From NCBI RefSeq assembly GCF_012971725.1, contig NZ_CP048833.1, positions 3,906,001 to 3,970,000 on the forward strand: a stretch of 64,000 bases of DNA. Direction: 5' to 3'. The stretch comes from Pseudomonas multiresinivorans (lineage in GTDB: Bacteria > Pseudomonadota > Gammaproteobacteria > Pseudomonadales > Pseudomonadaceae). The translations under genes and the position numbers were made by a program. Position 1 is the first letter of the stretch; every line of letters starts with the position of its first letter. The notes under the pieces are model-generated. The model was not told the origin of the DNA. It ran no database searches and saw nothing but the letters and a program-made list of their open reading frames with translations. Positions 24,924-34,183 of the stretch are shown piece by piece.

Positions 24924-26075
24924 TCATGCCGATTTCTTATGTTTTTGCGCAGTCCGCGTGGCGGCCAGGCTGTGTTCGAGTTGCGCACCGAAGGCGCATA
25001 CGCGTTCGTCGTCGCCCTTGCGGCCGACGATCTGCAGGCCGACTTTCAGCCCGCCGCAATCCAGGTCCACCGGCACCGTAAGCGCCGGGTGTCCGCTGAG
25101 GTTGAAAGGCCGCACCAGGGGCGTCATGCCGGCCACCGATTTGCCGTTGCGCGCATCGCTGAGCAGCGGCGGCAGGTCGGGCATGGTCGGCAAAAGCAGG
25201 ACTTCGAAGTCCTCCAGCGCGGCGTCGATGGCGCGGGTGAAGTGCTCGCGCACTTTCTCCGCCTCGGCGCGCTCGGCGTCGGTGGTGCGGCTGGCCAGCA
25301 ACAGGCGCTGCTCGACATCGGCGCCGATCAGGCCCTTGCCGGTCAGCGCCGCATAGGCGGCCCAGTTCTCGTGGTTGATCACCACCAGCCCGGCCTGGAA
25401 GGCCGCCTCGAACTCACCGAGGAACAGGTGGCTGCGGCGCCAGCCGGCGCGATCGGCGGCGGCACCCAGGCAGGCCTGGATGTGCGGCGCCGACGGCACT
25501 TCGAGGAAGGCCACGCGGGCGCCCTCGCCCGGCAACTGCACGTTGCCGAAGCCGGGGCAGATGACCTGCATGGCGGCGATCAGGTCGGCCATGTTGGCGG
25601 CGAACGGGCCGACGCAATCCAGGCTGCTCTGCGCCGGGTGCACGCCATCGCGGCTGACGCGGCCGAACGTCGGCTTCAGCCCGGCGATACCACAGCAAGC
25701 CGCCGGCACGCGCACCGAACCACCGGTATCGGTGCCCAGCGCGATGTCCGCCAGGCCCGCCGCCACGGCGGACGCGGAGCCGCTGGAAGAGCCACCGGGC
25801 ACGCGGTCCGGTGCCATCGGGTTGATCGGCGTGCCGGTCCAGTCGTTGATGCCGGTGACGCCGAAGGCCAGTTCGTGAAGATTGGTCTTGCCGACGATCT
25901 GCCAGCCGGCGTTCAGCACGGCGTCGACCACGAACGCGTTGCGCGTGGCCGGCGCGGCGTCGGCCAGCGCACGGGTACCGCAACGGGTCGGGTAGCCGGC
26001 GATGTCGATGCTGTCCTTGACCGCGACACGCTTGCCGTCGCCGCCGAGGAGGAATTCGCTGACGAAGGTGCTCAT
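24924..26075 (-). CDS. iacH: Amidase-signature hydrolase (IacH-like)
   Basis: A 383-residue amidase-signature protein. The Ser-cisSer-Lys triad is seen in AVKDSIDIAG (K about 20), GGSSSGSASA (about 94-103) and GTDTGGSVR (about 115-123). It is shorter than GatA and lacks its C-terminal part. In iac clusters such an amidase is always present although its step is not fully settled. The start overlaps the stop of the IacI-like gene (ATGA). Ten bases separate it from iacC. Confidence 0.83.
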   Translation of the reverse strand: MSTFVSEFLLGGDGKRVAVKDSIDIAGYPTRCGTRALADAAPATRNAFVVDAVLNAGWQIVGKTNLHELAFGVTGINDWTGTPINPMAPDRVPGGSSSGSASAVAAGLADIALGTDTGGSVRVPAACCGIAGLKPTFGRVSRDGVHPAQSSLDCVGPFAANMADLIAAMQVICPGFGNVQLPGEGARVAFLEVPSAPHIQACLGAAADRAGWRRSHLFLGEFEAAFQAGLVVINHENWAAYAALTGKGLIGADVEQRLLLASRTTDAERAEAEKVREHFTRAIDAALEDFEVLLLPTMPDLPPLLSDARNGKSVAGMTPLVRPFNLSGHPALTVPVDLDCGGLKVGLQIVGRKGDDERVCAFGAQLEHSLAATRTAQKHKKSA

Positions 26076-26572
26076 GGACGGCCCTCCCCTGCACCATCCA
26101 GCGCACGTTGCGAGAGGCGCTGGGTACGGAAATGACTGATCTGCCAGCGTCCGTCGATCTCGCGGAAGTCGATATCCAGGCGCGTGCCGAACAGTTCGGT
26201 GTGGCCTTCGGAGTAGGTCGAGAGCTGCTGCATGATCCATTGCCCGCGCGCGGTGCGGCCGTCGACGCGGATCGACTCGCTGGTGAGGAAGTGCAGGTTC
26301 AGCGTGAAGTGCGGCGACGGCGGCAGGTAGCCGAAGACGAACGCGGCGATCGCCTCGCGGCCCTGGTGATGGCCGAAGGTCTGCGCCGTGGTCGTGCCGA
26401 TGCCTTCCCACACCGCGTCCTCGCTGAACAGCTCGGCCAATTCGGTGATCGCCACCGGCGCGCGCGGCACGTCGCAGAGGTCCATGTAGCGGGCCATCAA
26501 CCGGCGCACCTGGCTTTCCCCTTCGAGGACCTCCAGGCGGCGGTTCAGCTCGGCCATGCTCAGGCTGCTCAT
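26072..26572 (-). CDS. iacI: SnoaL-like NTF2-fold protein (IacI-like)
   Basis: A 166-residue SnoaL_4-type protein. The N-terminal helix has the typical RRLMARYMDLCD and AELFSEDAVWEG segments, then a His-rich part (FGHHQGREAI) and strands with HFTLNLHFLTSESI. Members of this family act as small isomerases or cyclases, or as accessory proteins. Four bases overlap the amidase gene downstream, and three bases separate it from the upstream IacB-like gene, so it is firmly within the operon. The reaction is not known to me. Confidence 0.78.
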   Translation of the reverse strand: MSSLSMAELNRRLEVLEGESQVRRLMARYMDLCDVPRAPVAITELAELFSEDAVWEGIGTTTAQTFGHHQGREAIAAFVFGYLPPSPHFTLNLHFLTSESIRVDGRTARGQWIMQQLSTYSEGHTELFGTRLDIDFREIDGRWQISHFRTQRLSQRALDGAGEGRP

Positions 26573-26575
26573 GGC

Positions 26576-26947
26576 TCAGGTCCGCGCGGCTTCGGGAATG
26601 GTCAGCGGGCGGCCGATGCGCGCCTCGACCTTGGCGTACTTCCACAGGCTGTACTCGCCCACCGGGGTGGTGCGGAACAGGTTGCAGGCGTCGATCACGG
26701 TCTGGTGGCAATCCACGTCGGCCATGATGTAGACGGTCCAGGGCGAGGTGGTGGACGGGCCGACCATCAGGCGGTCGTCATCCAGCACGCCGAGCACGTT
26801 CATGCCCGGCAGCGCGCCGAGGTCGCCCATCATCTGCGAGAAGCCCTTCCACACGGTGATGCCTTCACCGGTGGGCAGGTCGAAGAACGGCTGGGCGATG
26901 CCGATGCAGAACAGTACGCGCAAGGGTTCGGTGGTCGGACGGGTCAT
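26576..26947 (-). CDS. iacB: IacB-like small protein
   Basis: A 123-residue soluble protein with no motif I can tie to a reaction. It starts RPTTEPLRVLFCIGIAQPFFD and has a segment of the ferredoxin-like Dabb/EthD kind (EYSLWKYAKVEARIG near the C-terminus). Its size and position directly after the flavin enzyme fit IacB, a small protein of unclear function in known auxin-degrading clusters. It is 22 bases after iacA. The start at 26947 is used; a longer frame upstream runs into iacA. Confidence 0.75.
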   Translation of the reverse strand: MTRPTTEPLRVLFCIGIAQPFFDLPTGEGITVWKGFSQMMGDLGALPGMNVLGVLDDDRLMVGPSTTSPWTVYIMADVDCHQTVIDACNLFRTTPVGEYSLWKYAKVEARIGRPLTIPEAART

Positions 26948-26969
26948 GCTTCGAGTCCTTGTTTTTATG

Positions 26970-28121
26970 TCAGATGTATCCGGGGAACGGCGGCACATCG
27001 AGCAGCACCGCGCCGGCGCCGTCGTACATGCCATCGCTCAGGAAGGCGTGCTGGGTGACCACCATGGCGTCGCGCAGGTAGCGCTGCAGCGGGTGGTTCA
27101 GGTAGATCGCCGTGGTGCCGGCCAGGCTGTAGGCGCGGCGCACCACGTCGGCGCCGGCGCGGGATACGTGCACGGCGGCCAGGCGCAGCTGGCTGACCTG
27201 CTCGGGCGTCACGGCATTACCGGCGAGGATGGATTCCCAGACCGTCTCGGTGGCGTCATAGAAGAAGCCGCGCGCGGCCTGCAATTCAGCCTCAGCCTTG
27301 CCGATCTCGATGCGCACATAGGCGCGGTCGCCGAGCTTGGGCGCGCCGGTCACGCCGCTGGAAGACGCCATGCGGGTGATCTCGTCCAGCGCCGCGCGGG
27401 CCAGGCCGAGGTTGACCACGGCCAGTACCTGGGCGGCGTAGGCAATGGTCGGGTAGCGGTACAGCGGTTCGTCGATGTTCGATTCGCCGCCGCGGATGAA
27501 GGTCCAGTCGTCCGGGACGAAGGCGTTGTCCAGCTTCAGGTCGTGACTGCCGGTGCCCTTGAGGCCGACCACGTTCCAGTTCTCGACGATCTCCACGTCC
27601 CTGGCGCGCAGCAGCGCGGTGCGCGGCTTGCCACCCGGACCACCGATGCCGATGCCAACGCCGAGCACGTCAGCGCCCTTGCAGCCGCTGGCGAATTTCC
27701 AGGTACCACTGACGCGCCAGCCGCCTTCGACCTGAGTGGCCGGCTGGATCGGGAACAGGCCGCCGGCGAACACCAGGTCCGGGCCGTCGGCATAGAGTTC
27801 GGCGAGGGTGTGGCGCGGCAGCGCGGTGAGGTAGGTGCTGGCGCTGCCGAAGCTGGCCACCCAGCCGGCGGAGCCGTCGGCTTCGGCGATACGCTCGACC
27901 AGTTTCAGGAACTGCGCCGGCGGCAGTGCGTCGCCGCCGAAGCAGCGCGGAGTTGCGGCGCGGTAGATGCCGACATCGCGGAAGCGTTCGATCATGTCGC
28001 GGGGAACGTGGGAGCGAGTGTCGAATTCTTCGCGGCGCTGGCGGACTTCATCGAGCACGCGCTGGAATTCGAGGGCACGACCGTCCGCATCGAGCGGTTC
28101 GGCGAGGGCGGCACGCAGCAT
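26970..28121 (-). CDS. iacA: Acyl-CoA-dehydrogenase-fold flavin monooxygenase (IacA-like, indole-3-acetate attack)
   Basis: A 383-residue group D flavin monooxygenase related to HpaB/HsaA. Features are the N-terminal helical domain (ALEFQRVLDEVRQRR), the strand GGWRVSGTWKFASGC (about 127-141) that contacts flavin, GLKGTGSHDLKLDNAFVP (about 177-194), and a C-terminal four-helix part. IacA-type enzymes need reduced flavin from a separate reductase (IacG), which is not in this window. It is the first gene of the minus-strand cluster; CGGAG eight bases upstream supports the ATG at 28121. The indole-acetate substrate is inferred from the whole gene set. Confidence 0.82.
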   Translation of the reverse strand: MLRAALAEPLDADGRALEFQRVLDEVRQRREEFDTRSHVPRDMIERFRDVGIYRAATPRCFGGDALPPAQFLKLVERIAEADGSAGWVASFGSASTYLTALPRHTLAELYADGPDLVFAGGLFPIQPATQVEGGWRVSGTWKFASGCKGADVLGVGIGIGGPGGKPRTALLRARDVEIVENWNVVGLKGTGSHDLKLDNAFVPDDWTFIRGGESNIDEPLYRYPTIAYAAQVLAVVNLGLARAALDEITRMASSSGVTGAPKLGDRAYVRIEIGKAEAELQAARGFFYDATETVWESILAGNAVTPEQVSQLRLAAVHVSRAGADVVRRAYSLAGTTAIYLNHPLQRYLRDAMVVTQHAFLSDGMYDGAGAVLLDVPPFPGYI

Positions 28122-28219
28122 GGCGGCATCTCCGGTTGTTCTTGTAAGGGCCGGCCCGTTCGATGCGGGCTGGTCGTCGTTGGGGCCAGTGTATGAACCG
28201 CCATGTGCGCCCAACTATT

Positions 28220-28255
28220 GGGGCGTGCAGCCCCACGCCTAAAGGAATCCCCTAG
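28220..28255. promoter_or_regulatory. Candidate operator region between iacA and the sensor kinase
   Basis: Within the 228-base divergent gap, GGGGC (28220-28224) and GCCCC form a short hairpin, and CTAAAGGAATCCCCTAG (28239-28255) is an imperfect palindrome. Either could bind a regulator shared by the two transcripts. No clear promoter hexamers were assigned. This is a pattern only. Confidence 0.35.
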
Positions 28256-28349
28256 TCGGCGCCGGGTTACTCCGCAGTCCCTTCGCGCTACGCTGCGCGG
28301 TATAAAGGCGCCACTGCCTACCCGTCCCTGCAATCGAGAGCGAGCTTCG

Positions 28350-29825
28350 ATGTTCCAGCCCAAGCCCGATGACTTCCTCGCCCTGCTCCAGGCCATGCCG
28401 CTGTGCGTGATCCTTCACGATGCGCAGACCAAGGAAATCCTCTGGGCCAACAACGCCGCACTGGCGGTGCTTGGTTTTACGCTGGAAGAGCTGGTGCCGC
28501 TGAAAGCTCCGGACATGACCGCCAAGGCCCCGCAATACCGCCGTTCGGTCGGCCTGCGCTGGCTGGAAGGCGCGGCGCGCACCGGCCAGCGCACCATCGA
28601 GTGGTGCTACCGCTCCAAGCAGGGCGTGGAAATCCTCTCCGAGGCCGTCGCCACCCGCGTGCACCTGCAGGAACGCGACGTGCTGATGGTGCAGTTCCGC
28701 GACATCTCGAAGGAGAAACAGGTCGAGCGCGACCTGCAGCGCTTCGAGAGCCGTCTGAAGGCCTTCATGCAGGACCTCGCCGAAGGCGTGGCGGTGCTGG
28801 ACGGTGACGGCAACCTGCGCTTCCTCAGCGAATCCGCACTGCCTCTGCTGGGCGGCAGCCAGGACGACTGGATGGCGCACAACTTCCTCGGCCGCTGCGA
28901 CAGCGCCACGCGCCCGCGCCTGGAGCACCACTTGGCAATGCAGCCGCCGAGCCGCGAGCCCTACTCCGTCAGCTACCAGTTGCAGCGCCTGGACGGCGAA
29001 TGGCGCTGGCATCACGCGACCTGCCGCTACATCGAAATCGAGGACGATCTGGTCGGCCACCTGCTGCTGTTCCGCGACGTCACCGAGCAGGTCCGTGCCG
29101 CCCAGGCGCAGCGCCAGAGCGACCAGAAACTGGAGTACCTGGCGCGCTACAACGCCATGGGCGAAATGGCCCTGGCGATTGCCCACGAACTCAGCCAGCC
29201 GCTGGCGGCCACGCGCAACTTCATCGAGGGCGCGCTGATCCGCCTGGACCGCGAACAGAAGGCCGAAGCCTCCGCCGCCTGGGGCCTGGACAGCGCCGTG
29301 CGGCAGATCGAGCACGCCTCGCTGATCATCAAGAGCGTGCGCGAATACGTGGTGAAACTGGAGCAGGCCGAACAGCGCATCGACCTCAACGAACTACTCG
29401 GCGAGACGCTCTACTTCATCAGCCTCAAGGCCCAGCCAAGCAACGTGCGCGTGGAGCTGGAGCGCTGCGACGAACCGCTGTGGGTGAGCTGCGAGAAGGT
29501 GCTGGTCGGCCAGGTGATCCTCAACCTTGCCTTCAACGCCATCGAGGAAATGCTCAACCTCCCCGAGGACCGCCGCCTGCTGCGTATCCGCACCGCGCGC
29601 GACGGCGACAGCGCGCGGCTCTGTGTGCTGGATCAGGGACGCGGCATCCACGCCGGGGCCAAGGAGCGGCTGTTCGATGGCTTCTTCACCTCCAAGGTGA
29701 GCGGCAACGGGATCGGCCTGGCGCTGTGCCAGAGCATCGTCTCGCGGCATCGCGGAGATATCTGGGCGGAGAACGTCGAGCCGTGCGGGGCGATGTTCTG
29801 CTTTGGGTTGCCGCTGGCGGAGTGA
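28350..29825 (+). CDS. PAS-domain sensor histidine kinase divergent from the iac cluster
   Basis: A 491-residue soluble kinase with no membrane helix. Two PAS-like domains come first (about 8-125 and 135-255), then the phosphoacceptor box AMGEMALAIAHELSQPLAA (H about 280), of the FixL-like class, and the ATPase domain with N-box LVGQVILNLAFNAIEEM, G1 DQGRGI and G2 GNGIGLALCQSIV. No response regulator gene is next to it in the window. Its divergent position suggests it controls auxin degradation; in some Burkholderia-type iac systems a two-component pair replaces the MarR-type IacR. The link is inference from position. Confidence 0.85.
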   Translation: MFQPKPDDFLALLQAMPLCVILHDAQTKEILWANNAALAVLGFTLEELVPLKAPDMTAKAPQYRRSVGLRWLEGAARTGQRTIEWCYRSKQGVEILSEAVATRVHLQERDVLMVQFRDISKEKQVERDLQRFESRLKAFMQDLAEGVAVLDGDGNLRFLSESALPLLGGSQDDWMAHNFLGRCDSATRPRLEHHLAMQPPSREPYSVSYQLQRLDGEWRWHHATCRYIEIEDDLVGHLLLFRDVTEQVRAAQAQRQSDQKLEYLARYNAMGEMALAIAHELSQPLAATRNFIEGALIRLDREQKAEASAAWGLDSAVRQIEHASLIIKSVREYVVKLEQAEQRIDLNELLGETLYFISLKAQPSNVRVELERCDEPLWVSCEKVLVGQVILNLAFNAIEEMLNLPEDRRLLRIRTARDGDSARLCVLDQGRGIHAGAKERLFDGFFTSKVSGNGIGLALCQSIVSRHRGDIWAENVEPCGAMFCFGLPLAE

Positions 29826-29873
29826 TTGACCGCTAGCGCTTCACGCCCCGAAATCCAAGGGCCGGCAATCCCT

Positions 29874-29950
29874 GTAGGAGCGAGCTTGCTCGCGAACCAC
29901 CCAGCTCCGAAGCAGCCGGAAGATCGGTTCGCGAGCAAGCTCGCTCCTAC
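29874..29950. repeat. REP pair (BIME)
   Basis: Direct copy at 29874-29897 and inverted copy at 29927-29950, between the convergent sensor kinase and fusA2. Confidence 0.9.
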
Positions 29951-29963
29951 AAAAAGCAGAAGA

Positions 29964-29985
29964 AACGGCGCCCGTGGGCGCCGTT
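29964..29985 (-). terminator. Intrinsic terminator of fusA2
   Basis: AACGGCGCCC (29964-29973) and GGGCGCCGTT (29976-29985) pair tightly; read on the minus strand the stem is followed by TTCTTCTGCTTTTT. It begins 17 bases after the fusA2 stop. Confidence 0.85.
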
Positions 29986-30002
29986 GTTCGTTGCGGGGGA
30001 AG

Positions 30003-32111
30003 TCAGCCGTGGGACTTCTTGATAATCGCCTCGGCAATATTCGCCGGCGCCTCGGCGTACTTGGTGAACTCCATCGAGTAGCTCGCGCGCCCCTGGGACA
30101 TCGAGCGCACATCCGTGGCATAGCCGAACATCTCGCCCAGCGGCACCTCCGCGCGGATGACCTTGCCGGCCGGCGTGTCTTCCATGCCCTGGATCAGCCC
30201 GCGCCGGCGGTTCAGGTCGCCCATCACGTCGCCCATGTAGTCCTCCGGCGTCACTACCTCGACCTTCATCACCGGCTCCAGCAGCACCGCGCCGCCCTTC
30301 TGCGAGAGCTGCTTGGTGGCCATGGAGGCGGCGATCTTGAACGCCATCTCGCTGGAGTCGACGTCGTGGTAGGAACCGTCGAATACCGAGGCCTTCAGGC
30401 CGATCAGCGGGTAGCCGGCGAGCACGCCGTTCTGCATCTGTTCCTCGATGCCCTTCTGGATCGCCGGGATGAATTCGCGCGGGATCACGCCGCCGACCAC
30501 CTCGTTGACGAACTCCAGCCCGTCCTTGCCCTCGTCGCCCGGTTCGAAGCGAATCCAGCAGTGACCGAACTGGCCACGGCCGCCGGACTGGCGGACGAAC
30601 TTGCCTTCGATCTCGCACTTCCTGCGGATCGCCTCGCGGTAGGCCACCTGCGGCTTGCCGATGTTGGCCTCGACGTTGAACTCGCGGCGCATGCGGTCGA
30701 CGATGATGTCCAGGTGCAGCTCGCCCATGCCGGAGATGATCGTCTGCCCGGTTTCCTCGTCAGTCTTGACGCGGAACGAGGGGTCTTCCTGGGCCAGTTT
30801 GGACAGGGCAATGCCCATCTTCTCCTGGTCGGCCTTGGTCTTGGGTTCCACGGCCACGGAGATCACCGGGTCGGGGAAGTCCATGCGTTCGAGGATGATC
30901 GGTTTGTCGATGGAACACAGGGTGTCGCCGGTGGTGACGTCCTTCATGCCGATCAGCGCGGCGATGTCGCCGGCGCGTACTTCCTTGATCTCCTCGCGCT
31001 GGTTGGCGTGCATCTGCACCATCCGGCCGACGCGCTCCTTCTTGATCTTCACTGAGTTGAGCACGGCGTCGCCGCTGCTGAGCACGCCGGAATAGACGCG
31101 GGCGAAGGTCAGGGTGCCGACGAAGGGGTCGGTGGCGATCTTGAAGGCCAGCGCGGAGAACGGCTCGCTGTCGTCGGCGTGGCGCTCCAGGTGTTTTTCT
31201 TCATCGTCCGGGTCGGTGCCGTTGATCGCGGGGATTTCCGAGGGCGCCGGCAAGTAGTCGATGACGGCGTCGAGCACCAGCGGCACGCCCTTGTTCTTGA
31301 ACGAGGAACCCAGCACCGCCGGGACGATCTCGTTGGCCAGGGTGCGCTGGCGCAGGCCGGCCTTGATTTCCGCGATGCTCAGTTCCTCGCCTTCGAGGTA
31401 CTTGTTCATCAGCTCGTCGTTGGCTTCGGCGGCGGCCTCGATCATGTGCGCGCGCCACTCGTCTGCCAGCGCCTGCAGTTCGGCGGGGATCGGTTCCTCG
31501 GTGTAGCTGGTGCCCTGGTCGGCGTCGTTCCAGACGATGGCCTTCATCTTCACCAGGTCGATCTGCCCGGCGAAGGTTTCCTCCGAGCCGATGGCCAGCT
31601 GGATCGGCACCGGCGTGTGGCCCAGGCGCTGCTTGATCTGCGCGACCACGCGAAGGAAGTCGGCGCCCTGGCGGTCCATCTTGTTGACGTAGGCCAGGCG
31701 CGGCACGTGGTACTTGTTGGCCTGGCGCCAGACCGTCTCGGACTGCGGTTCGACGCCGTCAGCGCCGCTGAACACCACCACCGCGCCGTCGAGCACGCGC
31801 AGGGAGCGCTCCACTTCGATGGTGAAGTCGACGTGGCCGGGGGTGTCGATGATGTTGAAGCGGTACTTGTGGTCGTACTGCTTGGTGGAACCCTGCCAGA
31901 ACGCCGTGGTGGCCGCCGAGGTGATGGTGATGCCGCGTTCCTGTTCCTGCACCATCCAGTCCATGGTCGCCGCGCCGTCGTGCACCTCGCCCATCTTGTG
32001 GTTCACACCGGTGTAGAAAAGGATGCGCTCGGTCGTGGTGGTCTTGCCGGCGTCCACGTGGGCGACGATGCCGATATTGCGGTAAAGCTCGATGGGCGTA
32101 TTGCGAGCCAT
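30003..32111 (-). CDS. fusA2: Elongation factor G, second copy (FusA2 type)
   Basis: A 702-residue translational GTPase. The G domain has the P-loop [12 protein letters not shown] (17-28), [11 protein letters not shown] switch I, DTPGHVDF (about 89-96) and NKMD (about 143-146). Domains II to V follow, ending in [11 protein letters not shown]. Standing alone on the chromosome, far from rpsL/rpsG/tufA, it fits the second EF-G of pseudomonads (PA2071 in P. aeruginosa from memory). It may work in translocation or in ribosome recycling. CGGAG six bases before the ATG at 32111 fixes the start; a much longer in-frame extension upstream is not supported. Confidence 0.92.
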   Translation of the reverse strand: MARNTPIELYRNIGIVAHVDAGKTTTTERILFYTGVNHKMGEVHDGAATMDWMVQEQERGITITSAATTAFWQGSTKQYDHKYRFNIIDTPGHVDFTIEVERSLRVLDGAVVVFSGADGVEPQSETVWRQANKYHVPRLAYVNKMDRQGADFLRVVAQIKQRLGHTPVPIQLAIGSEETFAGQIDLVKMKAIVWNDADQGTSYTEEPIPAELQALADEWRAHMIEAAAEANDELMNKYLEGEELSIAEIKAGLRQRTLANEIVPAVLGSSFKNKGVPLVLDAVIDYLPAPSEIPAINGTDPDDEEKHLERHADDSEPFSALAFKIATDPFVGTLTFARVYSGVLSSGDAVLNSVKIKKERVGRMVQMHANQREEIKEVRAGDIAALIGMKDVTTGDTLCSIDKPIILERMDFPDPVISVAVEPKTKADQEKMGIALSKLAQEDPSFRVKTDEETGQTIISGMGELHLDIIVDRMRREFNVEANIGKPQVAYREAIRRKCEIEGKFVRQSGGRGQFGHCWIRFEPGDEGKDGLEFVNEVVGGVIPREFIPAIQKGIEEQMQNGVLAGYPLIGLKASVFDGSYHDVDSSEMAFKIAASMATKQLSQKGGAVLLEPVMKVEVVTPEDYMGDVMGDLNRRRGLIQGMEDTPAGKVIRAEVPLGEMFGYATDVRSMSQGRASYSMEFTKYAEAPANIAEAIIKKSHG

Positions 32112-32326
32112 GGTGTGCTCCGTTTCTGCTGGTTGACTGCCGGGCCTGCTGCTGCGGGTCCGTTGCCTGCGCGGGACGGCGGGAGGAAGTGCGGCATCAG
32201 AAATTTCTGAGCGCAACAGGCTCAAGGTAGCGCGTCTTCGTGGCAATTCCAGTATGGCGGGGGCGCTGGTGTCGCAGTCCGACCGGCTGCGTCGCTCCGG
32301 CATTGCGCTGCACGGCGGGAAAACCC

Positions 32327-32345
32327 TAAAATGATAGGCATTCTC
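32327..32345 (+). promoter_or_regulatory. Fur box in front of the ECF sigma gene
   Basis: TAAAATGATAGGCATTCTC matches 14 of 19 positions of GATAATGATAATCATTATC. It lies 24 bases before the GTG start of the sigma factor gene, so Fur with iron would shut the gene off. Seen directly; the scoring is by eye. Confidence 0.8.
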
Positions 32346-32369
32346 AAATGAAAATCTGACGCACGCACC

Positions 32370-32873
32370 GTGGCTCTCGTCGAAACCCCCTCCCCACAGC
32401 ACCTGCACACTCTCTATAACGAGCACAACGGCTGGCTCCAGCAGTGGCTGCGCGGAAAGCTGGGCAACGCCTGGGATGCCGCCGATCTTGCCCATGACAC
32501 CTTCCTGCGCCTGCTGCGGCGGCCGCTGGAAGACTTCGGCGAACGCCCGCGCGCGCTCCTCACCCACATTGCCAAGGGCCTGCTGGTGGACCGCTGGCGG
32601 CGCCAGGATATCGAACGCGCCTACCTGGAAAGCGTCGCGGCGCTGCCCGAAGAGCTGGTGCCCGGCCCGGAAACCCGCGAGCTGATCATCGAGGCGCTGG
32701 AGCGCATCGACGCCGCCCTGAGCGAATTGCCGGCGCTGACTCGCGAGGCCTTCCTGTTGTCGCAGCTGGATGGCCTGACCTACCCGGCGATCGCCGAGCG
32801 CCTGGGCATTTCCCTGGCCAGCGTGAAGCGCTACATGCGCGCCGGTTTCGTCGCCTGCCTGAGCGTCGCCTGA
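32370..32873 (+). CDS. FecI-type ECF sigma factor
   Basis: A 167-residue iron-starvation sigma factor. Region 2 covers [18 protein letters not shown] to DRWRRQD (about 16-90), with the typical [13 protein letters not shown] segment; region 4 is the C-terminal helix-turn-helix [20 protein letters not shown] followed by [15 protein letters not shown] (about 122-155). The start codon is GTG at 32370 and there is no strong ribosome site. The stop overlaps the FecR start by one base. A Fur box sits just upstream. The TonB receptor at 34184 is the expected target. Confidence 0.9.
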   Translation: MALVETPSPQHLHTLYNEHNGWLQQWLRGKLGNAWDAADLAHDTFLRLLRRPLEDFGERPRALLTHIAKGLLVDRWRRQDIERAYLESVAALPEELVPGPETRELIIEALERIDAALSELPALTREAFLLSQLDGLTYPAIAERLGISLASVKRYMRAGFVACLSVA

Positions 32874-33808
32874 TGCGCGAACAACCGCTGGACCCCGGCA
32901 TCCTCGGCGAAGCCGCCGACTGGCTGGTGCGCCTGAACGAACACCCGGCCAGCAGCGCCGACCTGCAAGCCATCGAACAATGGCGCGCACGCAGCGCCCA
33001 GCATGCCGAAGCCTGGCGCCGCGCCGAAGCCCTGCTCGGCCTGCGCCAGCTGCCGCCGGGGCTCGGCCGGCAAAGCCTGCAACGCACGGGCCTGAGTCGC
33101 CGGCAGATGCTCAACCGCCTGGGCGTGCTGATGGCTGTTGCGCCTGCCACCTGGCTGGTAGCCCGGCAGATGCCCTGGGCGGAGTGGAATGCCGACCTGC
33201 GCACCGCCGTGGGCGAGCGCAAGCACCTGCGTCTGCCGGACGGCAGCCAGATCACCCTGAACACCAGCAGCGCGGTGAATGTCGCTTTCAACGCCCGCGA
33301 ACGCCGCCTCAGCCTGGTGGAAGGCGAAATCCTCGTCGACGCCCTCCCCGATCCGCGTCCCTTCCTCGTCGACAGCCGCCACGGCCTGCTGCGTACTCCG
33401 GCCGCACGCTTCAGCCTGCGCGACCTGGGCGACGCCTGCCGGGTCGCGGTGCTGGACAAGGAAGTCAGCGTCGAATTGCCGGGAGCCGCGAGCCAGGTGG
33501 TCAGCGCCGGCCAGCAGCTGGTGTTCGGGGCGCAGGGCTTCCAGACCCTGCAGACGGCGGACGCCAACGCCAGCGCCTGGGAAAACGGCATGCTGCTGGC
33601 CCAGGGGATGCGCCTGGACGATTTGCTGGGCGAATTGGGCCGCTACCGCAGCGGCTTCCTGCGCTGCGACCCGCGCCTGGCCAACCTGCGCGTGACCGGG
33701 GCGATTCCCGTGGGCGATAGCGACGCCGGACTGGCGCTGCTGGCGGACATGCTGCCGGTCAAGTTGCGGCGGATGACGCGGTATTGGGTGATGGTGGAGC
33801 CGGCGTGA
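32873..33808 (+). CDS. FecR-type anti-sigma/sigma regulator
   Basis: A 311-residue inner membrane regulator. The N-terminal DUF4880 segment (residues 8-50, with [19 protein letters not shown] and AWRRAEALL) binds the sigma factor. A single membrane helix runs about 78-97 and is preceded by SRRQM, a twin-arginine-like pair. The periplasmic FecR domain starts at [17 protein letters not shown], and the C-terminal STN-like part ([11 protein letters not shown]) contacts the receptor's signalling domain. It is coupled to the sigma gene by the TGATG overlap. Confidence 0.9.
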   Translation: MREQPLDPGILGEAADWLVRLNEHPASSADLQAIEQWRARSAQHAEAWRRAEALLGLRQLPPGLGRQSLQRTGLSRRQMLNRLGVLMAVAPATWLVARQMPWAEWNADLRTAVGERKHLRLPDGSQITLNTSSAVNVAFNARERRLSLVEGEILVDALPDPRPFLVDSRHGLLRTPAARFSLRDLGDACRVAVLDKEVSVELPGAASQVVSAGQQLVFGAQGFQTLQTADANASAWENGMLLAQGMRLDDLLGELGRYRSGFLRCDPRLANLRVTGAIPVGDSDAGLALLADMLPVKLRRMTRYWVMVEPA

Positions 33809-33852
33809 GCCGGGAGCAAAGGGTGCTTCCTGATATTCCTGCGCTCGCGGTT

Positions 33853-34078
33853 CCCCCTCACCCCAGCCCTCTCCCTCAGGGAGAGGGGGCCGTGTGGTGC
33901 AGGACGAAACCCTCGGCGTCAGCCGGCACGATCTGCTCCCTCTCCCCCTGGGAGAGGGTTGGGGTGAGGGCATGCCACCACTCCGAACTATCCATTGCCC
34001 TGTAGGAGCGAGCTTGCTCGCGAACAGATTCTCCGGCCGCGCTGACGCTGGGCGGTTCGCGAGCAAGCTCGCTCCTAC
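33853..34078. repeat. GGGAGAGGG inverted repeat followed by a REP pair
   Basis: CCCTCACCCCAGCCCTCTCCCT and its near-inverse frame bases 33853-33970, enclosing about 50 bases. A REP pair follows at 34002-34025 (direct) and 34055-34078 (inverse). They fill the 375-base gap between fecR-like and receptor genes. No promoter for the receptor could be named with confidence, although an ECF promoter is expected just before 34184. Confidence 0.85.
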
Positions 34079-34183
34079 AACAAAAGCCCAACACTCTGAA
34101 ATTTTTTCGCCCACCCCTGACACCTTTTCCGATCTCGCCCGGTGAAGAGGAAGACAACCTCTATTCGCCGACAGGAACACTCC

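Noticed and set aside
32112..32990. Long in-frame extension upstream of fusA2 on the minus strand
   Set aside because: It would add almost 300 residues with no EF-G similarity, and it runs antisense through the sigma factor gene. The GGAG and the [14 protein letters not shown] start fix the gene at 32111.
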